Positions 22,758 to 32,600 of a stretch of DNA of 42,883 nucleotides are shown piece by piece. The notes under the pieces were generated by a model. It did no database searches. It saw only the letters and a program-made list of their open reading frames with translations, and was not told the origin of the DNA. The translations under genes were made by a program, and so were the position numbers. Each line of letters begins with the position of its first letter. Positions within the stretch are counted from its first letter, which is position 1. The stretch covers positions 1-42,883 of the forward strand of contig JNEU01000575.1 in assembly GCA_000697475.1 (NCBI GenBank). Direction: 5' to 3'. Origin of the DNA: Lichtheimia corymbifera B2541. Its lineage: Eukaryota > Mucoromycota > Mucoromycetes > Mucorales > Lichtheimiaceae.

Positions 22758-24250
22758 TCTTCGTGTTGCTCATTCCTAGACGCATGAGCTGCTGCGTTGC
22801 ATTAACGACAATCGAAAAAGTGGTCTACAGTAGAGAAAACGTCTGTTGAAGAAAAGGACAAGCATACCACCCTCTCAAAGCTTCATTTACGTTGTTTGCC
22901 GAGTGACAAAGCTTACATTAAAGCTGCTGCTGTCGAGCAAGTACAGTGTTGAAGTAGTGTATTCGTGGTGCTGATGTGTTCGTTGACAACTTGGAAGAGA
23001 TGAGACAAGATGCATAGCTGCTGGTGTCAGCTATCAAAACCCGTTCGAGTGAATTTGAGTCCCCGCTCTACTTGGGCGCAAAATTCCATTCCTGCACACT
23101 GTTTATGTAGATAGCTTGTTTGTTGCTATTAGGAACACCGTCTCGGTGGAGGGTGAAAAGTGAAATACAGTGTAGGATGAGAACGCATATATTGATCATA
23201 TGGTGTCCCGCACCAAAAGCCATCATGTCCGCTACACCATATAACGCATGAACAACACAACGTATAGACAACAGGTTTTATGGTTCGATGAAAAGGTAGC
23301 AACAAACAAGAAAACGCGGCCTAGGGACTAACTATGGTAAATGAAGTATAAATACTATGCATCCAATGCCATTTCGTGTTCCGAAAAACGCCATCAGCAC
23401 GACTATTACGCAGTGACACAGAACAACTAGCGAATATCAATGTATGCAAACGCAGGCCAATTCTTCGTCATTCGCCCAAAGGAAAACTTTTTATCAATGG
23501 TATACATACGTGTGATTAACTATATGAAACGGGTGGATACCGGCATATCATATGTACTGCCATTGAACGCGATTTAGGTTCTTGCGTTCATGCATCCTCA
23601 GGAGCATTTGGACATTGATGCTGTCACTGCAGCTTTATACGTAAACGGGATCTACTACTATTAACCTCCTCTTGGAGATTTGCATAAGACGGCTACATCC
23701 ATTCCCGAAATGATCAATTACTTGTCGTCAACGACTAATGGTAACCGTTGACATGACTTGGAAAGGTTGCTAATGATATATTTGTTTAGGGGCCTCTTGT
23801 GGGTATTTGAGCGTGTTTCGATGTAACATAAGAACTTGTTTCAAATATCATTGTTTGGTATACTTCGTGTGTATTTGAATGTGCTCGGAGATACTCTTGA
23901 AAATGAGGTAGCTTCAGTTAGCTATGTAATGCAAAGATTGCTCTCAGTTTGACCTATTAACATGCTCGATAGCATATCCATTTGATAGTGCTCTTAGATG
24001 GTATCGCTATGAATGAAAGGGTATGATGAACCTATGATATCCAGACTAAACTAAACAGCTCGATGAATATGGTTGATGACATTGGCGAATCGGTATGTCA
24101 AATGGGAGCTGAAAAAGAGAAGGGGACAGTACACAAAGAAGGAATCCAGGTCATCTGATGCATGTGTTACAATGCAAAACGTCGGCATAATGTGGCTAGA
24201 AGCTCTCTGGGCTGAAGTTGACGAGACGGCCAGGCGTTCGTTCGAGACAA

Positions 24251-24257
24251 TTATAAG
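24251..24257 (+). promoter_or_regulatory. TATA-like element of secreted-protein gene A
   Basis: TTATAAG lies about 60 bp upstream of the ATG at 24312. The corresponding position in copy B (31724-31730) is TTATAAA, so the element is kept in both copies. Confidence 0.4.
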
Positions 24258-24311
24258 AGAGGCCCAAAGAGTTCGAGTATTTGCTATCTAATCAAGCTCG
24301 TTCTCTGCTGC

Positions 24312-24755
24312 ATGATGAAGTTCTCAAGTCTCCTCGTTGTCTTTACCGGTCTTTTACTTACTGTTGTCTCTGCCGCACGATACGAGGCCATTCTTAATTT
24401 CCGACCAACGCCTCCCATTTACCCACAGCCTTATTTCACTGTGATTGAGTTGCCAGACATTGGAAAATCGCTTCGGGTCAATTTATGGCAAACTCGCAAC
24501 CCTCAGACTCTTACTGAAGCTTACGGAGACAAACAATCCAAAGGCTATGTTGAGGTTGACGACATCTCCGCTTTTAATGGACGATACGCAGGGCTTGTCA
24601 ATGATAATACAGAATATCTTCATTTGAGAATCCAAGGTGATGGCCAACTGTTTACTTTCATTGGTCAAAGTGCAACGAAGCGACCAGTTACAAACATGAA
24701 GGTTCGAGCAGACGTGCGTCCACTGGTGGAGGATGACCTATTTAGCTGGTGGTAG
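24312..24755 (+). CDS. Small secreted protein, copy A
   Basis: Intronless gene for 147 aa. Residues 1-21 form a classical signal peptide (Lys at 3, Leu/Val core, ending VVSA), so the product is predicted to be secreted as about 126 residues. The mature chain has no cysteine, alternates hydrophobic and polar residues in a way that suggests a beta-rich fold, and ends in an acidic-aromatic tail (DDLFSWW). I do not recognise a family and assign no function. Copy B at 31785 is its only relative in the window. The signal peptide and the central VEVDDISAFNGRYAGLVND block are identical between the two, while the segments around them differ at many residues. It could be a cell-surface or host-interaction protein, but nothing in the sequence proves that. 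Confidence 0.8.
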   Translation: MMKFSSLLVVFTGLLLTVVSAARYEAILNFRPTPPIYPQPYFTVIELPDIGKSLRVNLWQTRNPQTLTEAYGDKQSKGYVEVDDISAFNGRYAGLVNDNTEYLHLRIQGDGQLFTFIGQSATKRPVTNMKVRADVRPLVEDDLFSWW

Positions 24756-25248
24756 TTTCGGTGCTTATCACGTCACCCTTTCATAGCTTGTGATAGCATG
24801 CATTGGATTTCTTTGTCTTTATCTCCATAAAGCATCATACTTGATTTCTATAAAAAATAGTGTGGCATCTATATATCTTTTCCCATGAAGCGAGGTGTAG
24901 GATATAATGCGAAGTTTGGCTTGGTAGAGGCATTGTAAGGATGTCTTATGTAGCCAATTAGAGCAGCAAGTCACCTTCACGCTTTTGGTATTAGGCCCAT
25001 TGTTGCCGTTTCTCTCTCTCTCTCTTTTACTTTTCGCATATCAACAACCTTTTTTACAGGTGGCCGACCTCGCCTCACCTTTCAAGTTTTACGTGCTCAG
25101 TCAAACAACAACCGCTCGCTTCTTTACAAGCGCATTCGATCCAATCATACAGCGTCGTTGCTTCTTCTATATACGATTCATCCCAATTGTCGACGCTACC
25201 GCAGCATCGCTCACTCAATAACCTTATATTACAACTCTTCCCTATTTC

Positions 25249-27985
25249 ATGTCCCACGATTTCCAATCTTCAACTTCCATTCTACTGACAAACGACGATC
25301 AACAACAACTTGAGCAACTGCAGCAACAACAACCCCCTCTTGACACTACTCAATATGGCTCCAACAACAACACTCCTTCAAAGCCAACTGACAAACGCAA
25401 AGGAAAACAAGCCTTTGATCCAAAGTATGTGGGAGGGGGAATATATCAGTGCTTGCGTGTGGCAGTGTGTATACTCATATTGCGGCGTTTAGTGCACCTT
25501 GCTACATCCAGCAATTGTCGATAGAAGTCTTAGCCCATGTCTTTGCACGTCTTGATCCAACATCCTTGGCTACAGTGGGTGGCGTTTGTCGCTTCTGGAG
25601 ACATATTGTCATGGATGATACCTGTTGTAGGTATTCGCACCCTTTGGAAAACGATACATCAATATTCAATCGCATTGGGTTTATAGGGAAGGATGCTTTT
25701 CTCGCCTACTTTGACACATTGCCATTCAAGCGTCTACGTAAGGATAGCTGGAAATCAGAGTACATTTTACGTACACATCTTATCAGGTAATACAATGGAA
25801 CAGTAAGGATGATGGCAATGATGCTGATGATGAATGATATAGACGGTGGGAAAAGGGTCGTGGTACTGTCATCCAATTCAATCCCAAGGTTGGATCCATC
25901 AAAGGTCTTGCTGTCGATTATGAAAATTCAACCATGCTTGTAGCTAGTGCTGAACAAGGCAAGTATGCAACAATGAGCCCATCGATCGGTTGCTTACATG
26001 ATAAGACCAGGTCTTGGTGTCCGATGTAATCCAACTACAGGAAAGGTCGAGCGTCATTTGATGTACAGCACAAACGATAACGTCCCATGCCCTGTGAGGA
26101 CTGTGGAAATGGATGGGTATGTTATTATTATTATGAGATGTTACGTGTTCTAACAACAATGTTAGGCAACGTATTTTGTGGGGTTTTCATCCCGGATTTA
26201 TCACCATGTCCATGCGAGGCAAATCGGCGGGTGGTCGACAGCTGCGCGTGTTCTCCGATTTTCATCAAGGCGCAGTGACGGCTTTGGCATTATCCACCTC
26301 TTTGCGTGAAGTCGTATTGAGTGCAGGCGAGGATGGAGCAATCAAAATCTGGGATGTGATTACTGGTACTTGCGCAAAAAGTATGATCGGTAAGTAGTCT
26401 TGAACCCACCCATATCCTATAATGCATCATCTCATCATTTTATGATTATCAGGGGTGATGGCTACACCGACTTGTCTTGAGATTACCAAGGATTTCCGTG
26501 TTATTGCTGGTTATGCAAGTGGTGATATCGTCGTCTGGGATATCCATGTTGGTCAAATTGCCAAGGAACGCCGTGACGAGATGCTACGTCGCCAGCATTT
26601 AGATGCTCAAGCAACAATCCCATCGACTACAACAACGGATTTATCCACACGCCGTCACGTCATATCACCCAAAACTGTGGATACAGGCACTGCCGTTCAA
26701 ACTATCAAGCATGATGCTGATCTGGATGTGATGCTGGTGACATATGCAGGATCACACGAGGTGTGGAAATATTCTATCAAGACTGGCGAATGCCTTGCTG
26801 TTTATGGTGGCGATAAGGGACATATTGGTACCATCACGTGTATGGAATGGGATACGACATTGCCTAGTGAAACAGTGCCTTTGCAAAATGCCTTGAAGGT
26901 GAAAAAGAGTGGAGTTACCAATGGAACGTCATCCAAACAACAACACACCCCGATTTCCTCTCCTGTCAAGACCATGCGTGTGATGGTTACTGGTGATGCA
27001 GAAGGCACTGTTTGCGTGTGGGATGGTGATGCGGTTCAAAAGGATGGCAAACCTATTGCACCTTTGCGTGTTTTACAAGGACACATTTGCCCCATTAGTG
27101 CCATACATGTGGACGGATGCAAGATTGTCAGTGGAAGGTAATTGTGTTGGGATTTTATGAATGATTTTGCACTTGCTTACATTTCCAATAGTGATGATGG
27201 TTGGATCAGGTTTTGGGATCCTTTGACCGGCAATTTATTGAATGTGTTGGGCAACAAGTAAGTAATTCAACTTTAATGTCTTGCTATTGCTGACAGTGGG
27301 TTTTCGCAAAAGGATTCCTCGCAATGCCCCAGTGGATCGTACGGATGTGAGCATGATGCGTGTGACCAATATCCACTGCGACGAATATCGTGGTGTGGCT
27401 ACCATTGGACATCAAGTCAAAAGTTGGGATTTTTCACCTGACAAGCAATTCTTGGATAAGCGCAATCTACGTCAAAAAGGCAAAGTTGGCAACGGCAATG
27501 CACGTCAGCTACACTATGAAATGAAACAAGACCTTCGTGAGAGTGCAGAAGCTATCAAACAAGAGCGTTTCGAACGTGAACAACATGCGAAGGAGGTGCA
27601 CAAGATGTCATTGGGTGGTCTGTCGGATGAGGAAATGCTTGCATATGCCATGATGCTTTCTCAAGAAGAACAAGGAGCTACCAAGGATAAACCTGTGATT
27701 ACGAACGCTGATTATGTGGATGAAGAAGACGAGGCCTTGATGCAAGCCATGATGGAAAGCTTGAGAATGGAGGAGGAAGCTAAGGCTGCTCGAGAACAAA
27801 CCATTACGCCGCCAGCTGCAAGCTCGTCTGGATCGTCAGAGTTGGATCATTGGCCCATGCTGGGTGAGGGTAGTGGCGCAAGCAGTAGCGGTAGCAGTAG
27901 CAGGGCTGAGATAATGGCGGATGCAGACGATGCTTACGATGCCGAACTCCAATATGTTTTGCAACTTAGCCAGAAAGAAATGTAG
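25249..27985 (+). CDS. F-box / WD40 / UIM protein, Ufo1-like SCF substrate receptor
   Basis: Predicted substrate-recognition subunit of an SCF ubiquitin ligase. Exons: 25249-25424, 25493-25623, 25687-25786, 25843-25958, 26011-26116, 26166-26389, 26453-27137, 27192-27257, 27313-27985; phases close to about 758 aa. F-box at about 63-105 (LSIEVLAHVFARLDPTSL...VCRFW), then WKDAF...SWKSEYILRT...RRWEKG, typical of F-box/WD proteins. WD40-type repeats follow (LSAGEDGAIKIWD, IAGYASGDIVVWDI, VTGDAEGTVCVWDG, SGSDDGWIRFWDP). The C-terminus has three ubiquitin-interacting motifs: about 636 (DEEMLAYAMMLSQEE), 671 (DEALMQAMMESL) and 745 (AELQYVLQLSQKE). F-box plus WD40 plus C-terminal UIMs is the architecture of yeast Ufo1. 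Intron 2 is in-frame, so its exact donor (GTTGTA, 25624) is less certain. Intron 4 (25959-26010) uses a GC donor, GCAAGT. Confidence 0.88.
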
Positions 27986-28249
27986 ATGATTCCTTATTAT
28001 ACCAGTAAATAGAATTGATGTTTGATATTTGATCATTGAATATGTTTGATACGAATGTTACATACATCTGTTTGTCATAATGAGTTAGGTAAATGTAAAT
28101 TGATCATTCTTGACCTCTTAACCATACCATGGTCAACTTGAAAAGATCCTTAAGGGCAATCATGGGCGGACCTTACTATAGGCTTACAGAGAAAAGTATC
28201 CATTATGCACTCTCTACCAATAGGATCAACCTTTCAACTCCTGTCACTT

Positions 28250-28791
28250 GGCTCGTTACACAAACAAATCCTTCTACATCTTTAGCGCTAATGTGAGTGG
28301 GGCGATTGACAATGAATAAAGACCACCTTTCATATAGCATCACACTTACAGCATATGGTAAAACATAAAGATGCCTGTTTCTCCAAACTTTACAATGAAA
28401 CGTGGGGTCATCAATCGAACAAAGTTGCTCGTCCGGTCCAAAAATATCTTGTGTAGAAGTTTCACGATCGTCGTGGTCGATCCTAGATTTCGCAATGTCA
28501 CCACCAGCCAAAGTGGATCGGCGGTCGACCTCTTGGGTTTTTTTAGACGTCCATTTCCGAAATCGGGCTTCATGGTGAAACTTGCACACAAGGTCGGCTT
28601 GACCCCGACGAGCAACTTTGTTCGATTGAAGACCCCACATTTCATTGTAAAGTTTAGAGATACAGTTATCTTTATGTTTTCACTATGCTCGCTATCAGTA
28701 TGATGCTATATGAAAGGTGGTCTTTGTTCATAGTCAATCGGCTCGCTTATATTAGAGCCAAAGATGCAGGAGGGCGTGTTTGCATAACACA
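28250..28791. mobile_element. Fold-back (long terminal inverted repeat) element, copy 1
   Basis: The unit begins with a block X (about 28250-28343), continues into a half-palindrome (about 28377-28465), a loop of about 105 bp, the reverse complement of the half-palindrome (about 28574-28663), and ends with block X inverted (about 28702-28791). The terminal inverted repeats are thus about 200 bp and mildly diverged (roughly 80-85% by eye). No transposase is encoded; open frames inside are mirror translations. It resembles a non-autonomous fold-back or MITE-type element. I cannot point to a definite target-site duplication. Confidence 0.6.
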
Positions 28792-29718
28792 TCTGGTTGG
28801 GTTGACCTGGAAGGGTCAATGCATGACAGGTACGCGAACGCCATTTCCAATGCATACATTGGCAGCTAACATGCACTTTTTCCCATTCCCAGCTTTTGCC
28901 CAATCCACTTCATGGGAAAGATGCGTCTGCTCCAGACATTCATTTCCATGATTCAACTTTCTTGATCCGAGCCAATTTGACTGAGTTACGCTCAAACAAA
29001 GAGCATATCAGCCCATAGATAGTGCATGCATGCACTATCTATCGGCTGATATGCTCTTTGTTTGAGCGTAACTCAGTCAAATTGGCTCGGATCAAGAAAG
29101 TTGAATCATGGAAATGAATGTCTGGAGCAGACGCATCTTTCCCATGAAGTGGATTGGGCAAAAGCTGGGAATGGGAAAAAGTGCATGTTAGCTGCCAATG
29201 TATGCATTGGAAATGGCGTTCGCGTACCTGTCATGCATTGACCCTTCCAGGTCAACCCAACCAGATGTGTTATGCAAACACGCCCTCCTGCATCTTTGGC
29301 TCTAATATAAGCGAGCCGATTGACTATGAACAAAGACCACCTTTCATATAGCATCATACTGATAGCGAGCATAGTGAAAACATAAAGATAACTGTATCTC
29401 TAAACTTTACAATGAAATGTGGGGTCTTCAATCGAACAAAGTTGCTCGTCGGGGTCAAGCCGACCTTGTGTGCAAGTTTCACCATGAAGCCCGATTTCGG
29501 AAATGGACGTCTAAAAAAACCCAAGAGGTCGACCGCCGATCCACTTTGGCTGGTGGTGACATTGCGAAATCTAGGATCGACCACGACGATCGTGAAACTT
29601 CTACACAAGATATTTTTGGACCGGACGAGCAACTTTGTTCGATTGATGACCCCACGTTTCATTGTAAAGTTTGGAGAAACAGGCGCCTTTACGTTTTATC
29701 ATATGCTGTAAGCGTGAT
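28339..29718. repeat. 690-bp near-perfect palindrome without spacer
   Basis: Every position p between 28339 and 29028 pairs with position 58057-p on the other arm, with no indels. The centre is GATAGTGCATG|CATGCACTATC between 29028 and 29029. By eye the arms are identical except for about six substitutions, five of them within the outer 35 bp and one close to the centre (near 29014/29043). The arms contain the fold-back element plus about 240 bp of further sequence. Such a structure could extrude as a cruciform and would promote recombination. It could also be an assembly artefact. Confidence 0.9.
29266..29718. mobile_element. Fold-back element, copy 2 (inverted, truncated)
   Basis: Mirror copy of the element at 28339-28791. 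Block X is at about 29266-29355, one half-palindrome at about 29394-29483, the loop at about 29484-29591 and the second half at about 29592-29680. The outer X block is missing. Beyond 29718 the sequence instead continues into a stretch shared with 34345-34565. Confidence 0.55.
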
Positions 29719-29945
29719 GGAGTTGCTTTCTCTAGTGGATCGTGTCGGCTGCATGAACGGAAAGATGGAGAGCTGAGTGAAATGGCACGTGATTGTTACA
29801 CAAACACGTCTTTGACAGGTTGCTGCACAAATGGATAATGTTGATGATTGCCTTTAGGAATGTATGCATGTAAACAACATCCAATGATGAAGATGTGTCA
29901 AGGTACGTGCACGGCAACAATGGTTCCATATCACATTTGGATGTA
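29585..29945 (+). repeat. Dispersed repeat R1 (copy of 34220-34565)
   Basis: The outer end of the right palindrome arm and the following 230 bp reappear, diverged, at 34220-34565 in the same orientation. Shared stretches include GTGTCGGCTGCAT, GACAGGTTGCTGCACAAATG, GATGATTGCCTTTAGGAA and ATCACATTTGGATGT. Both copies flank duplication copy B, one on each side. Confidence 0.8.
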
Positions 29946-31723
29946 GGAAAGGTCGAACTTCATAAACAACTTTAATTAAGAGGATGGATAATAGTGCAAG
30001 CTGCAGGTTGGATGAATTGATAATGTAGTAGTGTTTGAGAAGGAGGAAAATCGGTGAGCATATGATCAATGATGGGTGAATGTTGACGATATGGAATAGG
30101 AAACGTGGTGCGTGCATGGTCAATGAAGATTGATGAGGGGTATGTTTATTTGGTTGGTTGGCTGGATTACGTTGCTACCATCATGCCTATATTTTGGTGC
30201 GTGCGTATCAATTTCCCTCTTCGTGTTGCTCATTCCTAGATTCGTGAGCTGCTGCGTTGTATTATGAGAATCGACAAAATGGTCTATAGTAGTGAAAGCG
30301 TCGTCTGTTGAATAAAAAAGACCAGCGTACCACCTTCTCAAAGCTTCTTTTACGTTGTTTTTCCAGTGGCAATATTACATTAAAGTTTCTGTTCGAGTGA
30401 TTACAGTGTTGAAGTAGTGTATTTGTGGCGTTGATGTGTTCCTTGACAACTTGGAAGAGATGAGACAGGCTGCATAGCTACTGGTGTCAGCTATCAAAAC
30501 CCGTTCGAGTGAGATTGGGTCCCCGTTCTACTTGGGCGCAAGATTCCATTCCTGCCACAAAGGCGTAAAGCAACACCATCTACTAAAATGATAGCTTGTT
30601 TATAGCTATTAGGAACACCGTCTCGGTGGAGGGTGAAAATTGTGTGGAATGACAACCCATATATAGATCATATGGTGTCCGTATTATCTCGAAACCCATC
30701 TTACCCGCTACACCATATAAGACATGAATAACACAACGCGTAAACAATGGGCTTTATGGTTCGATGAAAAGGTAACAACAAGCAAGAAAACGCGGACAAG
30801 GGACCAACTATGGTAAATATTATGCACATAATGCATTTCATGTTCCGAAAAACGCCATCAGCAAGACTGATACCCAGTGACACAAATAGCTAGGGAATGT
30901 CAACGTATGCAAATACAGCCCAGTTCGTCATTAGCCAAAGGAAGCCATTTTGGTGATGGTATAGGTGTGATTGACTATATGAAACGAGTGTATACCCACA
31001 TATTATATGTACTACCATTGAATGCGATTTAGGTTCTTGCGTTCATGCATCTTCAGGGACATTTGGTGCAAAGCATGATTATACGCTTTTGAATATTGAT
31101 CCTGTCACTGCGTCTTTATGCATACATAAGCGAGATCTACTATTGACCTCTTCTTGGAGATTTGCATAAGACGGCTACGACACCCATTCCCGGAATGATC
31201 AATTACTTCTTGTCATCAACGACTAATGGCAATCATTGACATAACTTGCAAACTTACTTCATGATATATTTGTTTAGAGTCCTCTTGTGGGTATTTGAAC
31301 GTGTTCCGATGTAACATAAGAACTTGTTTCAAACATATTTGTTTGGTATCCTTTGTGTATATTTGAATGTATTCGGAGATGCTCTTGTAGATGAGGTAAC
31401 TTCAGTTGCTAATGCATAAGTTGCTCTCAATGGGACCTACTAACATGCTCGATAGCATATCCATTTGATTAGTGCTCTTAGATGGTATCGTTATAAATGA
31501 AAAGGTATGAATGAACCTATAATATTCAAGCTAACCCAAGCGTGGTTGACCAGATTGGCGAATTGGTATATCAAATGGGAGCTGAAAAAGAGAAGGGTAC
31601 AGTCCACAAAGAAGGGATCCAGGTCGTCTGATGCATGTGGTACAATGCAAAACGCCAGCATAATGTGACTAGAAGCTCTCTGGGTTGAAGTTGATAAGAC
31701 AACTAGGCGTTCGTTCGAGACAA

Positions 31724-31730
31724 TTATAAA
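31724..31730 (+). promoter_or_regulatory. TATA-like element of secreted-protein gene B
   Basis: TTATAAA about 60 bp upstream of the ATG at 31785, at the same relative place as TTATAAG in copy A. Confidence 0.4.
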
Positions 31731-31784
31731 AGATGTCCAAAAAGTTCGAGTACTTGCTATCTAATCAAGCTCGTTCTCTGCTGC

Positions 31785-32228
31785 ATGATGAAGTTCTCAA
31801 GTCTCCTCGTTGTCTTTACCGGTCTTTTGCTTACTGTTGTCTCTGCCGCACGATACCCGGCCGCTCTTAAATTTTTACCATCGCCTCACATTTACCCACC
31901 GCCTTATTTCACTGTGATTGACCTGCCAACCATTAGAAAAACGCTTCGCGTCAGTTTATGGCAACTCGACCAACCTCAGACTCTTACTGAAGCTTACTAC
32001 GGAAAAGTATCCAGAGGCTATGTTGAGGTTGACGACATCTCCGCTTTTAATGGACGATACGCAGGGCTTGTCAATGATGATACAGAATCTCTCCAGCTGA
32101 GAATCCAAGGTGATGGCCAACTGTTTACTTTCATTGGTCAAAGTGCAACGGTGGAAGAAGTTACAGACTTGAAGGTTCGAGCGGACGTAATTCCAGAGGA
32201 GGACGATGACCTATTTAGCTGGTGGTAG
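31785..32228 (+). CDS. Small secreted protein, copy B
   Basis: Intronless, 147 aa, same length as copy A without any gap. The 21-residue signal peptide is identical at the protein level and the mature protein again lacks cysteine and ends DDLFSWW. About 31 residues differ from copy A, concentrated in residues 24-78 and 98-143. Charge patterns change (for example a basic KRP in A becomes an acidic EE-containing stretch in B). Only about eight synonymous differences are visible. The frame is intact and the flanking promoter-like sequence is conserved, so both copies are likely expressed genes. Function unknown. Confidence 0.8.
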   Translation: MMKFSSLLVVFTGLLLTVVSAARYPAALKFLPSPHIYPPPYFTVIDLPTIRKTLRVSLWQLDQPQTLTEAYYGKVSRGYVEVDDISAFNGRYAGLVNDDTESLQLRIQGDGQLFTFIGQSATVEEVTDLKVRADVIPEEDDDLFSWW

Positions 32229-32600
32229 TTTCGGTGCTTATCACGTCACCCTTTCATAGCTTGTGATAGCATGTATTGGATTTCTTTGTCTTTTGAATAT
32301 AAGTGCTCTCCATAAAGCATCATACTTTATTTCTATAAAGAATAGCGTGGAACATCTTTTCCCAATGAAGCGAGGTATAGGATATAATGTGATGTTTGGC
32401 TTGGAAGATGCATTGAAGGATGATGGCCTATCCAATTAGAGCAAGTCATTTGCACTCTTTTGGTATTGGTCTTTCTTTCTCGCTTCATTTTTCGCATATC
32501 AACAACCTTTTGTTACGGGTGGCCGATCTCGACTCACCTTTCAAGTCTTACGTGCTTAGTCAAACAACAACCGTTCGCTTCCTTATAAGCGCATTCGATC

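Larger units (their letters stand above)
22758..25140 (+). repeat. Segmental duplication, copy A (2.4 kb)
   Basis: This segment recurs in direct orientation at 30218-32600. Similarity starts abruptly at TCTTCGTGTTGCTCATTCCT in both places and ends abruptly at GCATTCGAT. Between these points the copies align throughout with scattered substitutions and small indels. The single gene inside is the small secreted protein at 24312-24755. The right end of copy A lies about 108 bp before the ATG of the F-box/WD40 gene, so that gene's proximal promoter is within or next to the duplicated unit. The first 1.5 kb of the unit has no supportable coding sequence. Confidence 0.92.
30218..32600 (+). repeat. 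Segmental duplication, copy B (2.4 kb)
   Basis: Direct copy of 22758-25140; both edges are sharp. It carries its own secreted-protein gene (31785-32228) and, at its right end (about 32400-32600), a version of the sequence that in copy A lies just upstream of the F-box/WD40 gene. No F-box gene follows here. A 72-codon frame just upstream of the secreted-protein gene in copy A is interrupted by a TGA in copy B, which argues that it is not a gene. Confidence 0.92.

Noticed and set aside
24073..24291. 72-codon frame just upstream of secreted-protein gene A
   Set aside because: The matching sequence in copy B has an internal TGA, and the frame overlaps the conserved TATA-like element of the secreted-protein gene.
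25631..25686. Intron with donor GTATTC at 25631 in the F-box gene
   Set aside because: Splicing there shifts the frame to an early stop. A 63-nt intron from 25624 keeps frame and restores the family WKDAF motif; reading straight through is also open.
28203..29776. Several 60-145 codon frames on both strands, in mirrored identical pairs
   Set aside because: They are translations of the palindrome arms and fold-back repeats; both strands are open at once and no gene family is recognisable.
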